Below, piece after piece: positions 45,830 to 55,712 of a stretch of 64,000 nt of DNA. Under the pieces are notes generated by a model. That model was not told the DNA's origin. It saw only the letters and a program-made list of their open reading frames with translations, and did no database searches. Position 1 is the stretch's first letter. Each line of letters starts with the position of its first letter. The stretch is from JAEUMD01 sp050250815 (GTDB taxonomy: Bacteria > Pseudomonadota > Alphaproteobacteria > Rhizobiales > Hyphomicrobiaceae). The position numbers were made by a program, and so were the translations under genes. The stretch covers positions 62,001 through 126,000 of the forward strand of contig JBFWNY010000005.1 of assembly GCA_050250815.1 (NCBI GenBank), read 5' to 3'.

Positions 45830-46629
45830 GCGCTGACAACCAGACCGGTTCCGGGCCTGCGCAGAGCCCGTCCATTGACGAACGGCACGGCCTGAAGGTC
45901 GGCAAGGGCGATGCTCCTGCGGTCACCGTGCACGTCCGCGGCGTCCGCTTCGCCTGGCCCGGTGCGAACGCCTTTTCGCTCGCCATCGACGACTTCTCTG
46001 TGCGCAAAGGCGAGCGCATACTGCTGCTCGGGCCATCGGGCAGCGGCAAGTCGACCCTGCTCAGCCTGCTCGCGGGAATTGCCGCGCCCGCCCAGGGGGC
46101 CATCGAGATCCTCGGCACCGACATCGCGAGGCTCTCGAGCGCGCGGCGCGACCGCTTTCGCGCGGAGCACTGCGGCATCATCTTCCAGATGTTCAACCTG
46201 CTCCCCTACGGCAGCGTCGCCGACAATGTGCTGTTGCCGCTGAGCTTCGCCAGCGCGAGGCGGGAGAGGGCCGGCACCACGCGCACCGCACTTGAGGCAG
46301 AGGTCGCTCGGCTGCTGGCGCGCCTCGGGCTTGAAGGATCAGACGTCGGCCGGCGCAGGGCGGCGAGCTTGAGTGTTGGCCAGCAGCAGCGCGTCGCCGC
46401 AGCCCGCGCGTTGATCGGGCGGCCGGAGCTGATCATCGCCGACGAACCGACCTCCGCGCTCGACCGCAATCGCCAGGAGGCTTTTCTCGACTTATTGTTC
46501 GGTGAGCTCGATGCCGCCGGCTCGAGCCTCGTGATGGTAAGCCACGAGGAACGATTTACCGGACGCTTCGATCGCATCGTCTCGCTCAGCGACGTGGCAC
46601 GCACCGCGGCTGAAAGGACCACGGCATGA
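45826..46629 (+). CDS. ABC transporter ATPase of the Zrg-like system
   Basis: A 267-residue ATP-binding subunit of the MacB/LolD class. Walker A is LGPSGSGKSTLL near residue 66, the Q-loop is IIFQMFNLLPYG, the signature is ASLSVGQQQRVA and Walker B is LIIADEPTSALD. The GTG start overlaps the zrgA-like stop by 4 bp. The first 35 residues are an extra polar extension. It pairs with the FtsX-type permease that overlaps its 3' end, so energy probably drives a mechanical step rather than classic import. Confidence 0.88.
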   Translation: MSADNQTGSGPAQSPSIDERHGLKVGKGDAPAVTVHVRGVRFAWPGANAFSLAIDDFSVRKGERILLLGPSGSGKSTLLSLLAGIAAPAQGAIEILGTDIARLSSARRDRFRAEHCGIIFQMFNLLPYGSVADNVLLPLSFASARRERAGTTRTALEAEVARLLARLGLEGSDVGRRRAASLSVGQQQRVAAARALIGRPELIIADEPTSALDRNRQEAFLDLLFGELDAAGSSLVMVSHEERFTGRFDRIVSLSDVARTAAERTTA

Positions 46630-47882
46630 TCGTGCTGCGCCTCGCGCTACAGTCGCTGTCGAACCGTGCGCTGACTGCTACGCTGACCGTGGTCGCCATT
46701 GCCTTAAGCGTTATGCTGCTGCTCGGCGTTGAGAAGGTGCGCACCGGCGCCCGCCAGAGTTTTGCCGACACCATCTCCAAGACCGATCTCATCATCGGCG
46801 CACGCACCGGACAGATCCAGCTGTTGCTCTACTCGATCTTCCGCATCGGCAACGCGACCAATAACATCACCTGGAAGAGCTACGAGGACATCTCCGGAAG
46901 ACCCGACGTCGCCTGGGCGGTGCCGCTTTCGCTGGGTGACAGTCATCGCGGCTTCCGTGTACTGGGCACGACGCCCGCTTATTTCGAGCACTACCGTTAT
47001 CGTGGCGGCCACCAACTCGCATTTCCACACGGCGCCGAATTCAAAGACCTGTTCGACGTCGTGCTCGGGGCCGATGTCGCGAGCAACCTCGGTTACAAGC
47101 TCGGCGACAGGATCGTCATCGCACACGGCACGGGCCGCATTTCGTTCGTCGAGCACGCCGACAAGCCGTTCAGAGTCGCCGGCATCCTGCAAAAGACCGG
47201 CACGCCCGTCGACCGCACGCTTCACGTCAGCCTCGCAGCGATCGAGGCAATCCATGTCGGGTGGCAGAGCGGCATGCCGCAAGGCGACACGCCGAGCGCG
47301 GCCGACGTGCGGCGGATGGATCTCCAGCCGCAGGCGATCACCGCAGCGCTCGTCGGTCTGAAGACGCGGCTCGCAGTGTTCGCCATGCAGCGTGCCGTCA
47401 ACGAGTATCGCGAGGAGCCGCTGACTGCGATCATTCCAGGCGCGGCGCTGCAGGAGCTGTGGGGCCTCGTCGGCACGGCCGAGACGGCGCTTGCGGTCGT
47501 GTCCTCCATGGTCGTCGCGACAGCGCTGCTGGGTATGGTGACTGCGATTCTGACGACGCTCAACGAGCGGCGCCGTGAGATGGCAATCCTACGTTCCGTG
47601 GGCGCCGGTCCGGCAACCATCCTCGGGCTGCTGGTCACCGAGGCGGCGGTGCTGACGATCTCTGGCGTCGCGCTCGGCGCGGCGCTGCTCTACGCGGCAC
47701 TTTGGGTGCTGGCTCCGGTCGTCGATCGGCTCTACGGTCTTTTCCTCGCCATAGAGCCACTGTCTCTGAGCGAATGGCAGGTTCTCGGCTGGATCGTCTT
47801 GGCGGGCTTCCTTGCCGGGCTGCTGCCGGCCTGGCGCGCCTATCGGCTGTCGGTCGCCGACGGCATGATCGTGCGCACGTGA
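46626..47882 (+). CDS. FtsX-like ABC permease of the Zrg-like system
   Basis: A 418-residue membrane protein. It has one N-terminal helix (about 15-35), a periplasmic domain of about 240 residues, and three C-terminal helices (about 290-315, 335-365 and 385-405), the MacB/FtsX topology. LNERRREMAILRSVGAGP in the cytoplasmic coupling region is the family hallmark. ATGA overlap with the ATPase gene. Partner of the ATPase and ZrgA-like protein; the substrate (zinc) is inferred from gene order only. Confidence 0.85.
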   Translation: MIVLRLALQSLSNRALTATLTVVAIALSVMLLLGVEKVRTGARQSFADTISKTDLIIGARTGQIQLLLYSIFRIGNATNNITWKSYEDISGRPDVAWAVPLSLGDSHRGFRVLGTTPAYFEHYRYRGGHQLAFPHGAEFKDLFDVVLGADVASNLGYKLGDRIVIAHGTGRISFVEHADKPFRVAGILQKTGTPVDRTLHVSLAAIEAIHVGWQSGMPQGDTPSAADVRRMDLQPQAITAALVGLKTRLAVFAMQRAVNEYREEPLTAIIPGAALQELWGLVGTAETALAVVSSMVVATALLGMVTAILTTLNERRREMAILRSVGAGPATILGLLVTEAAVLTISGVALGAALLYAALWVLAPVVDRLYGLFLAIEPLSLSEWQVLGWIVLAGFLAGLLPAWRAYRLSVADGMIVRT

Positions 47883-47892
47883 GGAGATTGAC

Positions 47893-48462
47893 ATGATCTC
47901 AAGACGTACCGCCGTATCGGCGATGGCGCTTGGCGTTGCGGCGGTACCGCTGCTGCTTTTGCCCGCCGTGCCCATCAAGGCCGACACCGTGCGTGCGCTC
48001 AAATGGGCGGAACTGGTGCCCCCACGCGAGCCCTCGCCCCTGAAGCCAAAGACATTCTACTCCGGTTCTGCGCCCGCCGGCGACGAGACACCACCTCCCA
48101 TGCGCGAAGGCAAGTTCATGTCGATGAAGCGCCGTCAACCCGGCAACGACCTTCCGCCGCGCGTCGTTACGGAACTCGACAGCAAGCGCGTCAGCATCGG
48201 CGGTTACGTCGTACCGCTCGACTTCGAGGCGACTCGCGTGACGGACTTCCTACTCGTGCCTTTCGTCGGCGCCTGCATCCACGTCCCACCGCCGCCGGCC
48301 AATCAGATCATCTATGTCAAATTCCCCGGCGGCATCGAAATCAAGGGCGCGTTTGACCCCATCTCGGTGACCGGCACGATCCATACCGTGACAGCTTTCA
48401 CGGGACTTGCCGATGCGGGCTACAGTCTCGACGCGGAGACGGTCACGGTCATCGAGCAGTAA
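47893..48462 (+). CDS. DUF3299 protein, last gene of the Zrg-like cluster
   Basis: A 189-residue exported protein (twin-arginine-like MISRRTAVSAMALG start, hydrophobic to about 26). The DUF3299 core is SKRVSIGGYVVPLDFEATRV followed by DFLLVPFVGACIHVPPPPAN, whose Cys-His pair may bind a metal. DUF3299 proteins repeatedly accompany ZrgA-like genes, so a periplasmic metal-handling or assembly role is inferred. It starts 10 bases after the permease with GAGGAG before the ATG. Confidence 0.8.
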   Translation: MISRRTAVSAMALGVAAVPLLLLPAVPIKADTVRALKWAELVPPREPSPLKPKTFYSGSAPAGDETPPPMREGKFMSMKRRQPGNDLPPRVVTELDSKRVSIGGYVVPLDFEATRVTDFLLVPFVGACIHVPPPPANQIIYVKFPGGIEIKGAFDPISVTGTIHTVTAFTGLADAGYSLDAETVTVIEQ

Positions 48463-48792
48463 GCGCCGCCGCACGGGGGTGCCGGCGCCATTGGGATGCT
48501 TTGCCTCCCTGGGCAGATCGAACGACCTCGTCGCTTGGAACCCCTTCGGCAACTGAGGACAGCGCGTGCGCGACCCCAGTGTAGCGGCTGTCCCCGGCGC
48601 GACGTGATCCGTTTGGCCACCCCCGTCCGAGCGCGCCAACGTCCGCCTTCGCTGAAGCCTACCCCCGCATCCCCCCCCGCCGTTGCACCTATTGGCAATG
48701 GCGCACGCGCTATATCCAAACAAACATAGCTTGTGCTATATCCGCCCAGACATAGATGGGCGGGCAACGCTTCCAACTCCCGGGAGGAGACC
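48463..48792. other. 330-base gap before the aldehyde dehydrogenase gene
   Basis: No gene is recognisable. Its main content is the pair of 21-bp direct repeats at 48710-48756 just before the aldehyde dehydrogenase. Short open frames in it do not look like proteins. Confidence 0.5.
48710..48756 (+). promoter_or_regulatory. two 21-bp direct repeats upstream of the aldehyde dehydrogenase
   Basis: Copies at 48710-48730 and 48736-48756 (GCTATATCC, a variable triplet, then CA and ACATAG) agree at 17 of 21 positions with a 26-bp period. Between them ATAGC-TTGT-GCTAT forms a small palindrome. They end 36 bases before the ATG, where a regulator or promoter would sit. The binding protein is unknown. 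Confidence 0.45.
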
Positions 48793-50313
<1,521 letters not shown>

Positions 50314-50321
50314 TGCCGGTT

Positions 50322-50361
50322 GGGCTCTCCCCGCTGCTGCCGCGCGCGGCGGGGAGAGCCC
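50322..50361 (+). promoter_or_regulatory. in-operon 13-bp hairpin
   Basis: A perfect 13-bp stem (50322-50334 with 50349-50361) and a 14-base loop fill the gap between the dehydrogenase stop and the ribosome binding site of the DUF779 gene. No T-run follows. It may protect the upstream message or reduce downstream expression. Confidence 0.55.
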
Positions 50362-50379
50362 GCAGCCAAGGAGTCTACA

Positions 50380-50769
50380 ATGGTCGAGCGAGTTTCAGCG
50401 ACGCCCGAAGCCTTGGCGCTCATCGCGGTGCTGACCAACCGCAATGGCCCCCTCCTGTTCCATCAGTCGGGCGGCTGCTGCGACGGCTCCGCGCCCATGT
50501 GCTATCCGGCGGGCGAGTTCCGCATCGGCGGGCAGGACGTGCTGCTGGGAGAAATCGGCGGCATGCCCTTCTACATGAGCGCGTCGCAGTTCGAGTACTG
50601 GCAACACACGCGCCTCATCATCGACGTCGTGAAAGGTCGTGGCTCGGGCTTCTCTCTGGAGGCACCCGAAGGTGTCCGATTCATTACGCGGTCTCGAGTC
50701 TTCACGGAAAGCGAGCTTGCCGAGCTTGAAGCCTCGCCATCCACCGCATCTTTCTGCTCCCCGTCATGA
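50380..50769 (+). CDS. DUF779 protein associated with aldehyde dehydrogenase
   Basis: A 129-residue protein. It has the conserved HQSGGCCDGSAPMCYPAGEF segment near residue 27, GEIGGMPFYMS near 53, and FSLEAPEGVRFITRSRVF near 90. The CC...C cluster could bind a metal or act in redox chemistry. Genes of this family are nearly always downstream of AldB/ExaC-type dehydrogenases. Function is not established; an accessory role is inferred. AAGGAG precedes the ATG. Confidence 0.88.
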   Translation: MVERVSATPEALALIAVLTNRNGPLLFHQSGGCCDGSAPMCYPAGEFRIGGQDVLLGEIGGMPFYMSASQFEYWQHTRLIIDVVKGRGSGFSLEAPEGVRFITRSRVFTESELAELEASPSTASFCSPS

Positions 50770-50851
50770 TCCCGCCTGACCACCCGACTGCGCATGTACA
50801 GGCTGCTGCACCGGAGCCCTCGATGCGGCTTGAAAGATGGAGAAACGCACG

Positions 50852-51673
50852 ATGCTCAAATTGGCGATACGGGCGATGCTCGTGGGACTGACCGGCCTCG
50901 CCATGAGTTCTCCCGTGCAGGCCGATAGCCTGAAGCTCTTCGCGGCCGGCAGCCTGAGATCCGCGATGACGGATATCGCCAGGAAGTTTGAGGCGAGCCG
51001 AAGCGAACATAAGGTCTCGACCGAGTTCGGTGCATCGGGCCTGCTCCGGGAGCGCATCGAGAAGGGTGACCCGGCGCACGTCTACGCCTCCGCCAACATG
51101 AAGCATCCGCAAGCGCTGGTGGACGCCGGACGCGCCGCCGGCGCTGTGCGCATGTTCGCGCGCAATCAGCTGTGCGCCATTGCCCAAAACAGCGTGGACG
51201 TGAGCTCCGAAACACTGCTTGACCGGCTGTTGGACGAAAGGATCCGCGTGGGCACTTCCACGCCGAAGGCCGATCCCTCTGGAGACTATGCGTTCGAGTT
51301 GTTCGCAAAGGCCGAGGCCTTGAAGCCCGGCGCCAAGGCGAGGCTCGAAGCCAAGGCGCGGAAACTCACCGGCGGTGCGGATTCCGCCAAGGCACCAGAA
51401 GGCCGCAACCAGTACGGCTGGGTCATGTCCGAGAACAGGGCCGACATCTTTCTCACGTACTGCACCAACGCCGTGCTTGCGAAGAATGACACCGCCAGCC
51501 TGAAAATCGTGGAAATCCCTGCCGCTCTGGCCGTCGGCGGCGACTATGGCCTAGTCGTCCTGAAGGAAGCGCCGGCGGATGCTGCGGCCCTCGCCGAATT
51601 CATTCTCGGCCCTGAAGCCCAGCGGGTCCTGCGCGATTACGGCTTCGGCGCGGGGGACCATAGCGCCAAGTAG
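50852..51673 (+). CDS. ModA-like periplasmic substrate-binding protein
   Basis: A 273-residue exported protein (signal peptide about 1-24, SSPVQA). It has the oxyanion-binding ModA-like fold: LFAAGSLRSAMTDIARKFE, FGASGLLRERIEKGDPAHVY and ASANMKHPQAL, then a GWVMSENRADIFLTYC stretch. It lacks a modB/modC pair; the nearest transporter genes are the BtuCD-type importer at 52050-54930 on the other strand, with a molbindin gene between. ATG 50852 has GGAG upstream; ATG 50837 is an alternative. Confidence 0.8.
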   Translation: MLKLAIRAMLVGLTGLAMSSPVQADSLKLFAAGSLRSAMTDIARKFEASRSEHKVSTEFGASGLLRERIEKGDPAHVYASANMKHPQALVDAGRAAGAVRMFARNQLCAIAQNSVDVSSETLLDRLLDERIRVGTSTPKADPSGDYAFELFAKAEALKPGAKARLEAKARKLTGGADSAKAPEGRNQYGWVMSENRADIFLTYCTNAVLAKNDTASLKIVEIPAALAVGGDYGLVVLKEAPADAAALAEFILGPEAQRVLRDYGFGAGDHSAK

Positions 51674-51691
51674 CGTCCGGGTAATGCAAAC

Positions 51692-51717
51692 GCCACCCCG
51701 CCCGGCGGCGGAGTGGC
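51692..51717. terminator. hairpin between convergent ModA-like and molbindin genes
   Basis: 11-bp arms with one mismatch (51692-51702 and 51707-51717) and a 4-base loop lie in the 74-base gap between convergent genes. No T-run on either strand. Confidence 0.45.
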
Positions 51718-51747
51718 GCCACGCATCTCACATGTTCGGCTTCCCGA

Positions 51748-51957
51748 TCACTCGACGCCGAGGATCACCTCGCTCGCCTTGATGACGGCGGAGACCTTGC
51801 TGCCTACCTTGAGGCCGAGGTCCTCCACCGCATCGACCGTGACCGTCGATGTGATGACGTTGCCTCCGCCGATGTCGATCCGTACCTGTGCAGCAACCGC
51901 GCCCTTCTTGATCTCCTTGACGGTGCCATTGAGGATATTGCGCGCACTGAGCTTCAT
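51748..51957 (-). CDS. molbindin-like single TOBE-domain protein
   Basis: A 69-residue protein consisting of one Mop/TOBE domain: MKLSARNILNGTVKEIKKGA, then VRIDIGGGNVITSTVT and KVGSKVSAVIKASEVILGV. Such proteins assemble as hexamers and bind molybdate or tungstate in the cytoplasm. GGAG precedes the ATG. It lies between a ModA-like gene and a three-gene ABC importer on its own strand, which points to a molybdate or tungstate theme. Confidence 0.92.
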   Translation of the reverse strand: MKLSARNILNGTVKEIKKGAVAAQVRIDIGGGNVITSTVTVDAVEDLGLKVGSKVSAVIKASEVILGVE

Positions 51958-52049
51958 TGTTGATCTCCGATTTGATTAGCTGGCTGGGACATAGCAATCG
52001 CCCACACGAATTTGAAGAGGCATCCAAGCTGGCGGCGCGGAGTGAGCCT

Positions 52050-52835
52050 TCAAGCGCCATAGAATGGCGCGCAGACCGTGCTGCCCTCAGACAGGGTCTC
52101 GATTGTCACCTTGACGCCATAGACGATATTGAGACGCTCCGGCGTCAAGACGTCGCGGGGCGGACCATCCGCGACAAGACCGCCCTCGTGCAGAAGTAGA
52201 ACCCGCGACGCTGTCGCCAGCGCATGATCGGGGTCGTGGGTCGAAAGCACCACGCCCAGACCGCGGGCGGCGAGCCGCTTGGCTTCGCGCAGCACTTTCA
52301 CCTGATTGCCAAAGTCGAGACTAGCGGTCGGCTCGTCCATGACGATCAGACGTGTCTCCTGGGCCAAAGCCCGGGCGATGAGTGCAAGCTGCCGCTGCCC
52401 GCCGCTGATGCGCGTGTAAGCCTGCTCCGCCAAGTCCGCGATCCCGAGCAGGTCCAGCGATGCGAGCGCCTTCTGCCGGTCTGCCTCTGTGGGCGCTGCG
52501 AAGAGACCCAAGTGAGCGGTGCGGCCCATGACCACCATGTCGAGAACGCGATAGGGGAACTGCGCTGCGTGCGCCTGGGGCACGTACGCGACGCGCCGCG
52601 CGATCTCCTGGCGCGAAAGCGATCCGATCTTGTTGCCTTCGATCGTGACCACGCCCGCCTGGGCAGGAATGAGCCCGAGCAGCGTCTTGAACAAGGTCGT
52701 CTTTCCCGACCCGTTGGGTCCCAGCAGACACACGATCTCGCCCGCGCCGACGTCGAGATCGACGCCGCGGCCGACCGCCTTTCCGGGGTAGCCGAAACCA
52801 AGTCCCCGCGCGCTGATGAGCGTCATGCCGCTCAC
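52050..52835 (-). CDS. ABC importer ATPase, BtuD/FecE family
   Basis: A 261-residue ATP-binding subunit of a type II importer. Walker A is LGPNGSGKTTLF near 38, the Q-loop region is VAYVPQAHAAQFPYRVLD, the signature is RISGGQRQLALIARAL and Walker B is RLIVMDEPTASLD. The start overlaps the end of the permease gene by 4 bp. The C-terminal region (LNIVYGVKVTIE) is normal for the family. Substrate not readable; see the neighbouring binding protein. Confidence 0.92.
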   Translation of the reverse strand: MSGMTLISARGLGFGYPGKAVGRGVDLDVGAGEIVCLLGPNGSGKTTLFKTLLGLIPAQAGVVTIEGNKIGSLSRQEIARRVAYVPQAHAAQFPYRVLDMVVMGRTAHLGLFAAPTEADRQKALASLDLLGIADLAEQAYTRISGGQRQLALIARALAQETRLIVMDEPTASLDFGNQVKVLREAKRLAARGLGVVLSTHDPDHALATASRVLLLHEGGLVADGPPRDVLTPERLNIVYGVKVTIETLSEGSTVCAPFYGA

Positions 52836-53911
52836 GACCAGCCCTCCTCGCCACGCGCCAGGAGCCAGAGGAAGAACGGCGCACCGATAATAGCCGTCAA
52901 CACGCCAAGTGGAATCTCTATCGCGGCAACCGTGCGCGCCAGCGTATCGATCAGCAGCATGTAGCCACCCCCCATCAAGAGCGCTGCCGGAAGAAGCCTA
53001 TTGAAATTCGGGCCGACCAGCATGCGTGCCAGATGCGGGATCACCAGACCGATCCAGCCGATCACACCGGCGACGGCCACGACACTGGCCGTCATCAACG
53101 TCGCCGCCGCTATCACGATCAGGCGAAGATGCCCGGCCTCGACGCCGAGTGCTTTCGCTTCCTCATCGCCCAGCGACAGCACATTGATGCGCCAGCGCAG
53201 CAACACCAGAGGTATCAAGCCCAACAGCGCCAGAGGTGCGGCAGACCAGACTTCCGCGCCGCGCACGCTGGAAAGGCTTCCCAGCAGCCAGAAGACGATC
53301 GCGGGAAGCTGATCGTAGGGATCGGCGAGAATTTTCAGCAGCGAGATAGCCGCACCGGCGAGCGAGCCGACAACGACGCCGGCCAGCACGAGCACCAGCA
53401 CCGGCTCGCGGTTCTGCACCAGACTGCCGATGAAGTAGACGAGCCCTACCGTGGCAAGCCCACCTACAAAGGCAAGCAACTGAATGCCCGCGACCGGCAG
53501 CGAAAGAAAGATGCCCAGAACCGCGCCGAGACCGGCACCGGCCGAGACGCCCAGGATGTCGGGAGAAACCAGAGGATTCCGGAACAGGCCTTGATAGGCT
53601 GCGCCTGCGGCGGCCAAGGCCGCCCCGACGAGCACCGCAGCCAGCACGCGCGGTAACCGAATTGAGAAGAGGACGGTGTCCGCCTGCTCCGAACCCTCGC
53701 TTCCAGTCACGAGCCGCCCAAAGGCGCCGACGATATCGCCGGTCGAAAGTGGATACTTGCCAATCCCAATGGCCGCCAGCATCAGTCCGACAAGGAGTAC
53801 ACCGAGCACAACAAGCGTCGCATTGGCACGATCGCTCATGACACGGGAGAGCGAATGCACGGCCACTGTCACTGCCGTTTCGTCGTCGGTGGCGGGGCGC
53901 CTTTCGACCAT
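52832..53911 (-). CDS. ABC importer permease, BtuC/FecCD family
   Basis: A 359-residue permease of about ten helices. It contains SIRLPRVLAAVLVGAALAAA and QGLFRNPLVSPDILGVSAGA, plus LGDEEAKALGVEAGHLR, the coupling segment of BtuC/FecCD/FhuB proteins. The chosen ATG (53911) overlaps the binding-protein gene by 43 bases; ATG 53839 would remove the overlap and cut a charged N-terminus, and neither has a strong ribosome binding site. Confidence 0.92.
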   Translation of the reverse strand: MVERRPATDDETAVTVAVHSLSRVMSDRANATLVVLGVLLVGLMLAAIGIGKYPLSTGDIVGAFGRLVTGSEGSEQADTVLFSIRLPRVLAAVLVGAALAAAGAAYQGLFRNPLVSPDILGVSAGAGLGAVLGIFLSLPVAGIQLLAFVGGLATVGLVYFIGSLVQNREPVLVLVLAGVVVGSLAGAAISLLKILADPYDQLPAIVFWLLGSLSSVRGAEVWSAAPLALLGLIPLVLLRWRINVLSLGDEEAKALGVEAGHLRLIVIAAATLMTASVVAVAGVIGWIGLVIPHLARMLVGPNFNRLLPAALLMGGGYMLLIDTLARTVAAIEIPLGVLTAIIGAPFFLWLLARGEEGWS

Positions 53912-54930
53912 GCAATCAGCCTGTCGATCTCTTCGTCCGTTGGGCTCACATGATAGAATAGCTCGTAGAACTCGCGCGTCAGAACTCGCAAATCACGGTT
54001 GAATAGCTCGGGGTAGAACAGCCCCGGCAGCCACCTCAGTCCCATCACGCGGTTGAGCGATGGTGGCCGGTCGATCCAGCCGAAGGGAGCTGTCGGAGCG
54101 AGGAATACGCGCTGCCGCCTTACGGCGTCGATGCCCGCCCACAGCGGATCCTTCAGGACTGCAGCATAGAATTGCGGTTCCCAGGTCAGGATCGTGTCCG
54201 GGTTGGTGACGATGATCTGCTCGATGGAGGCCCGCGCCAGACCTTTGCGCCCATCCTGGGCTTCGGCCACGTTGCGTCCACCCGCACGCTCGATGATCTC
54301 CGTATTGATCGACCCCTTGAGGCCGGTCTCAAGCCCATCCGGCCCCCGCGCGAGATAGACGCGCGGGCGCTTGTCTTCGGCGATTCTTGTGAGCGCAGCA
54401 TCGATTTCCTCGAAGGCCGCCTCGACATAGCGAGCAAGCTTCTCGGCGCGCTCCCCCACCCCGAGAATGCCGCCGAGCAGCCGCAGTGCGGCGGGTGTCT
54501 CCTCGAACCGACCGTCGATGAGTACGTATGGGATGCCCGTCTGTTCCTGCGTGTTGTCGGCGAGCGAAACAAAGGTTTCCCGAACCGAGCCGAAGTCGAG
54601 GATCAGGTCCGGCTTCACCTTGAGCACGACCTCCAGGTTCGCCGTTCCGCCGCGCCCTGTCAGGCGCCCCAGGGCGGGCAAGTCGCGATAGGGTTCGGCA
54701 ATGTAAGGGCGCTCCTCAGGCTTGGGTGGGTTAGGCCAGCCGGTCATTTTTTCCGGCGCGAGCATGTAGAGCAGGATCGCAGCGGGCGGCCCAGCTGCAA
54801 AGACCCGCTCGATCCTGTCTGGAACATCGACTGTGCGCCCGGCGCTGTCGGTTACCGTGCGCGCCCCAACGCTGGCGGGCGCAAGCACAACCAGGCAAGC
54901 GATCAAAGTCTGCAATAATGCGCGCACCAT
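53869..54930 (-). CDS. ABC importer substrate-binding protein, BtuF/FecB family
   Basis: A 353-residue exported protein (signal peptide about 1-23). The class III binding fold is shown by RTVTDSAGRTVDVPDRIERV, the long helix and two lobes, with KVKPDLILDFGS in lobe 1 and PDTILTWEPQF in lobe 2. Relatives bind siderophores, haem, cobalamin, molybdate (MolA) or nickel. A molbindin gene downstream favours molybdate or tungstate; the urease genes just upstream favour nickel. ATG 54930 has AGGA upstream. A gap of about 165 bases without a recognisable riboswitch separates it from ureG. Confidence 0.85.
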   Translation of the reverse strand: MVRALLQTLIACLVVLAPASVGARTVTDSAGRTVDVPDRIERVFAAGPPAAILLYMLAPEKMTGWPNPPKPEERPYIAEPYRDLPALGRLTGRGGTANLEVVLKVKPDLILDFGSVRETFVSLADNTQEQTGIPYVLIDGRFEETPAALRLLGGILGVGERAEKLARYVEAAFEEIDAALTRIAEDKRPRVYLARGPDGLETGLKGSINTEIIERAGGRNVAEAQDGRKGLARASIEQIIVTNPDTILTWEPQFYAAVLKDPLWAGIDAVRRQRVFLAPTAPFGWIDRPPSLNRVMGLRWLPGLFYPELFNRDLRVLTREFYELFYHVSPTDEEIDRLIAWSKGAPPPTTKRQ

Positions 54931-55094
54931 CGCTCGAGGTTCCTGCCGACCCATCCAAACGGTGTGATGGCACGGCGGAGCGCCCCTTAGAAGCGGAAAT
55001 CCTGCAGCCGCACGATCCGCGACGGCAACGAGCGACGTCGAACTCCGGCCGATGTCTAGGCGCCCGAACGGAGCTCTCGAGATCTACAAGATGG

Positions 55095-55712
55095 TCAGGT
55101 TGTGAGCCCGCCAGCCTGTTCAATGAACTTGGCAACGGTCGATATACCTTCGCCGCGTGCGATGCTGGTCATCGCAAACGGCTTTTCGCCGCGCATTCGC
55201 CGCGTGTCCGCCGCCATCACCTCGAGACTCGCGCCGACATGCGGTGCAAGATCCGTCTTGTTTATGACCAGCAGGTCCGAACGCGTGATGCCAGGGCCAC
55301 CTTTGCGGGGAATTTTCTCGCCCTGCGCCACATCGATGACATAGATCGTGAGGTCCGCAAGCTCGCGCGAGAATGTCGCGGCCAGATTGTCGCCGCCCGA
55401 CTCGATCAGGATGAGATCGAGTGCCGGAAACTTGCGGCGCATCGTATCGATCGCCGACAGATTGATCGAGCAATCCTCACGGATGGCGGTATGCGGGCAG
55501 CCACCCGTTTCGACACCCATGATGCGATCCAGCGGCAGTACCTGCATGCGCATCAGGATCTCGGCGTCTTCCTTCGTGTAGATGTCGTTGGTTATGACGC
55601 ATATGTCGTAGCTGTCGCGGAATGCACGGCAAAGCGCTGCGGTCAGCGTGGTCTTACCCGATCCGACAGGGCCGCCGATGCCGACACGCAAGGGTCCGTT
55701 CGGACTTTTCAT
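55095..55712 (-). CDS. ureG: urease accessory GTPase UreG
   Basis: A 205-residue SIMIBI GTPase that powers nickel delivery to apo-urease. It has GIGGPVGSGKTTL (P-loop), the nickel-binding CPH motif in GVETGGCPHTAIRED, ESGGDN, and the base-recognition NKTDL. Standard length. It overlaps ureF by 4 bp (ATGA). Last gene of the urt-ure operon. Confidence 0.98.
   Translation of the reverse strand: MKSPNGPLRVGIGGPVGSGKTTLTAALCRAFRDSYDICVITNDIYTKEDAEILMRMQVLPLDRIMGVETGGCPHTAIREDCSINLSAIDTMRRKFPALDLILIESGGDNLAATFSRELADLTIYVIDVAQGEKIPRKGGPGITRSDLLVINKTDLAPHVGASLEVMAADTRRMRGEKPFAMTSIARGEGISTVAKFIEQAGGLTT

Noticed and set aside
54931..55094. Possible metal or cobalamin riboswitch before the BtuF/FecB-family gene
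   Set aside because: I looked for a B12 box or other known conserved cores and saw none in this short gap.
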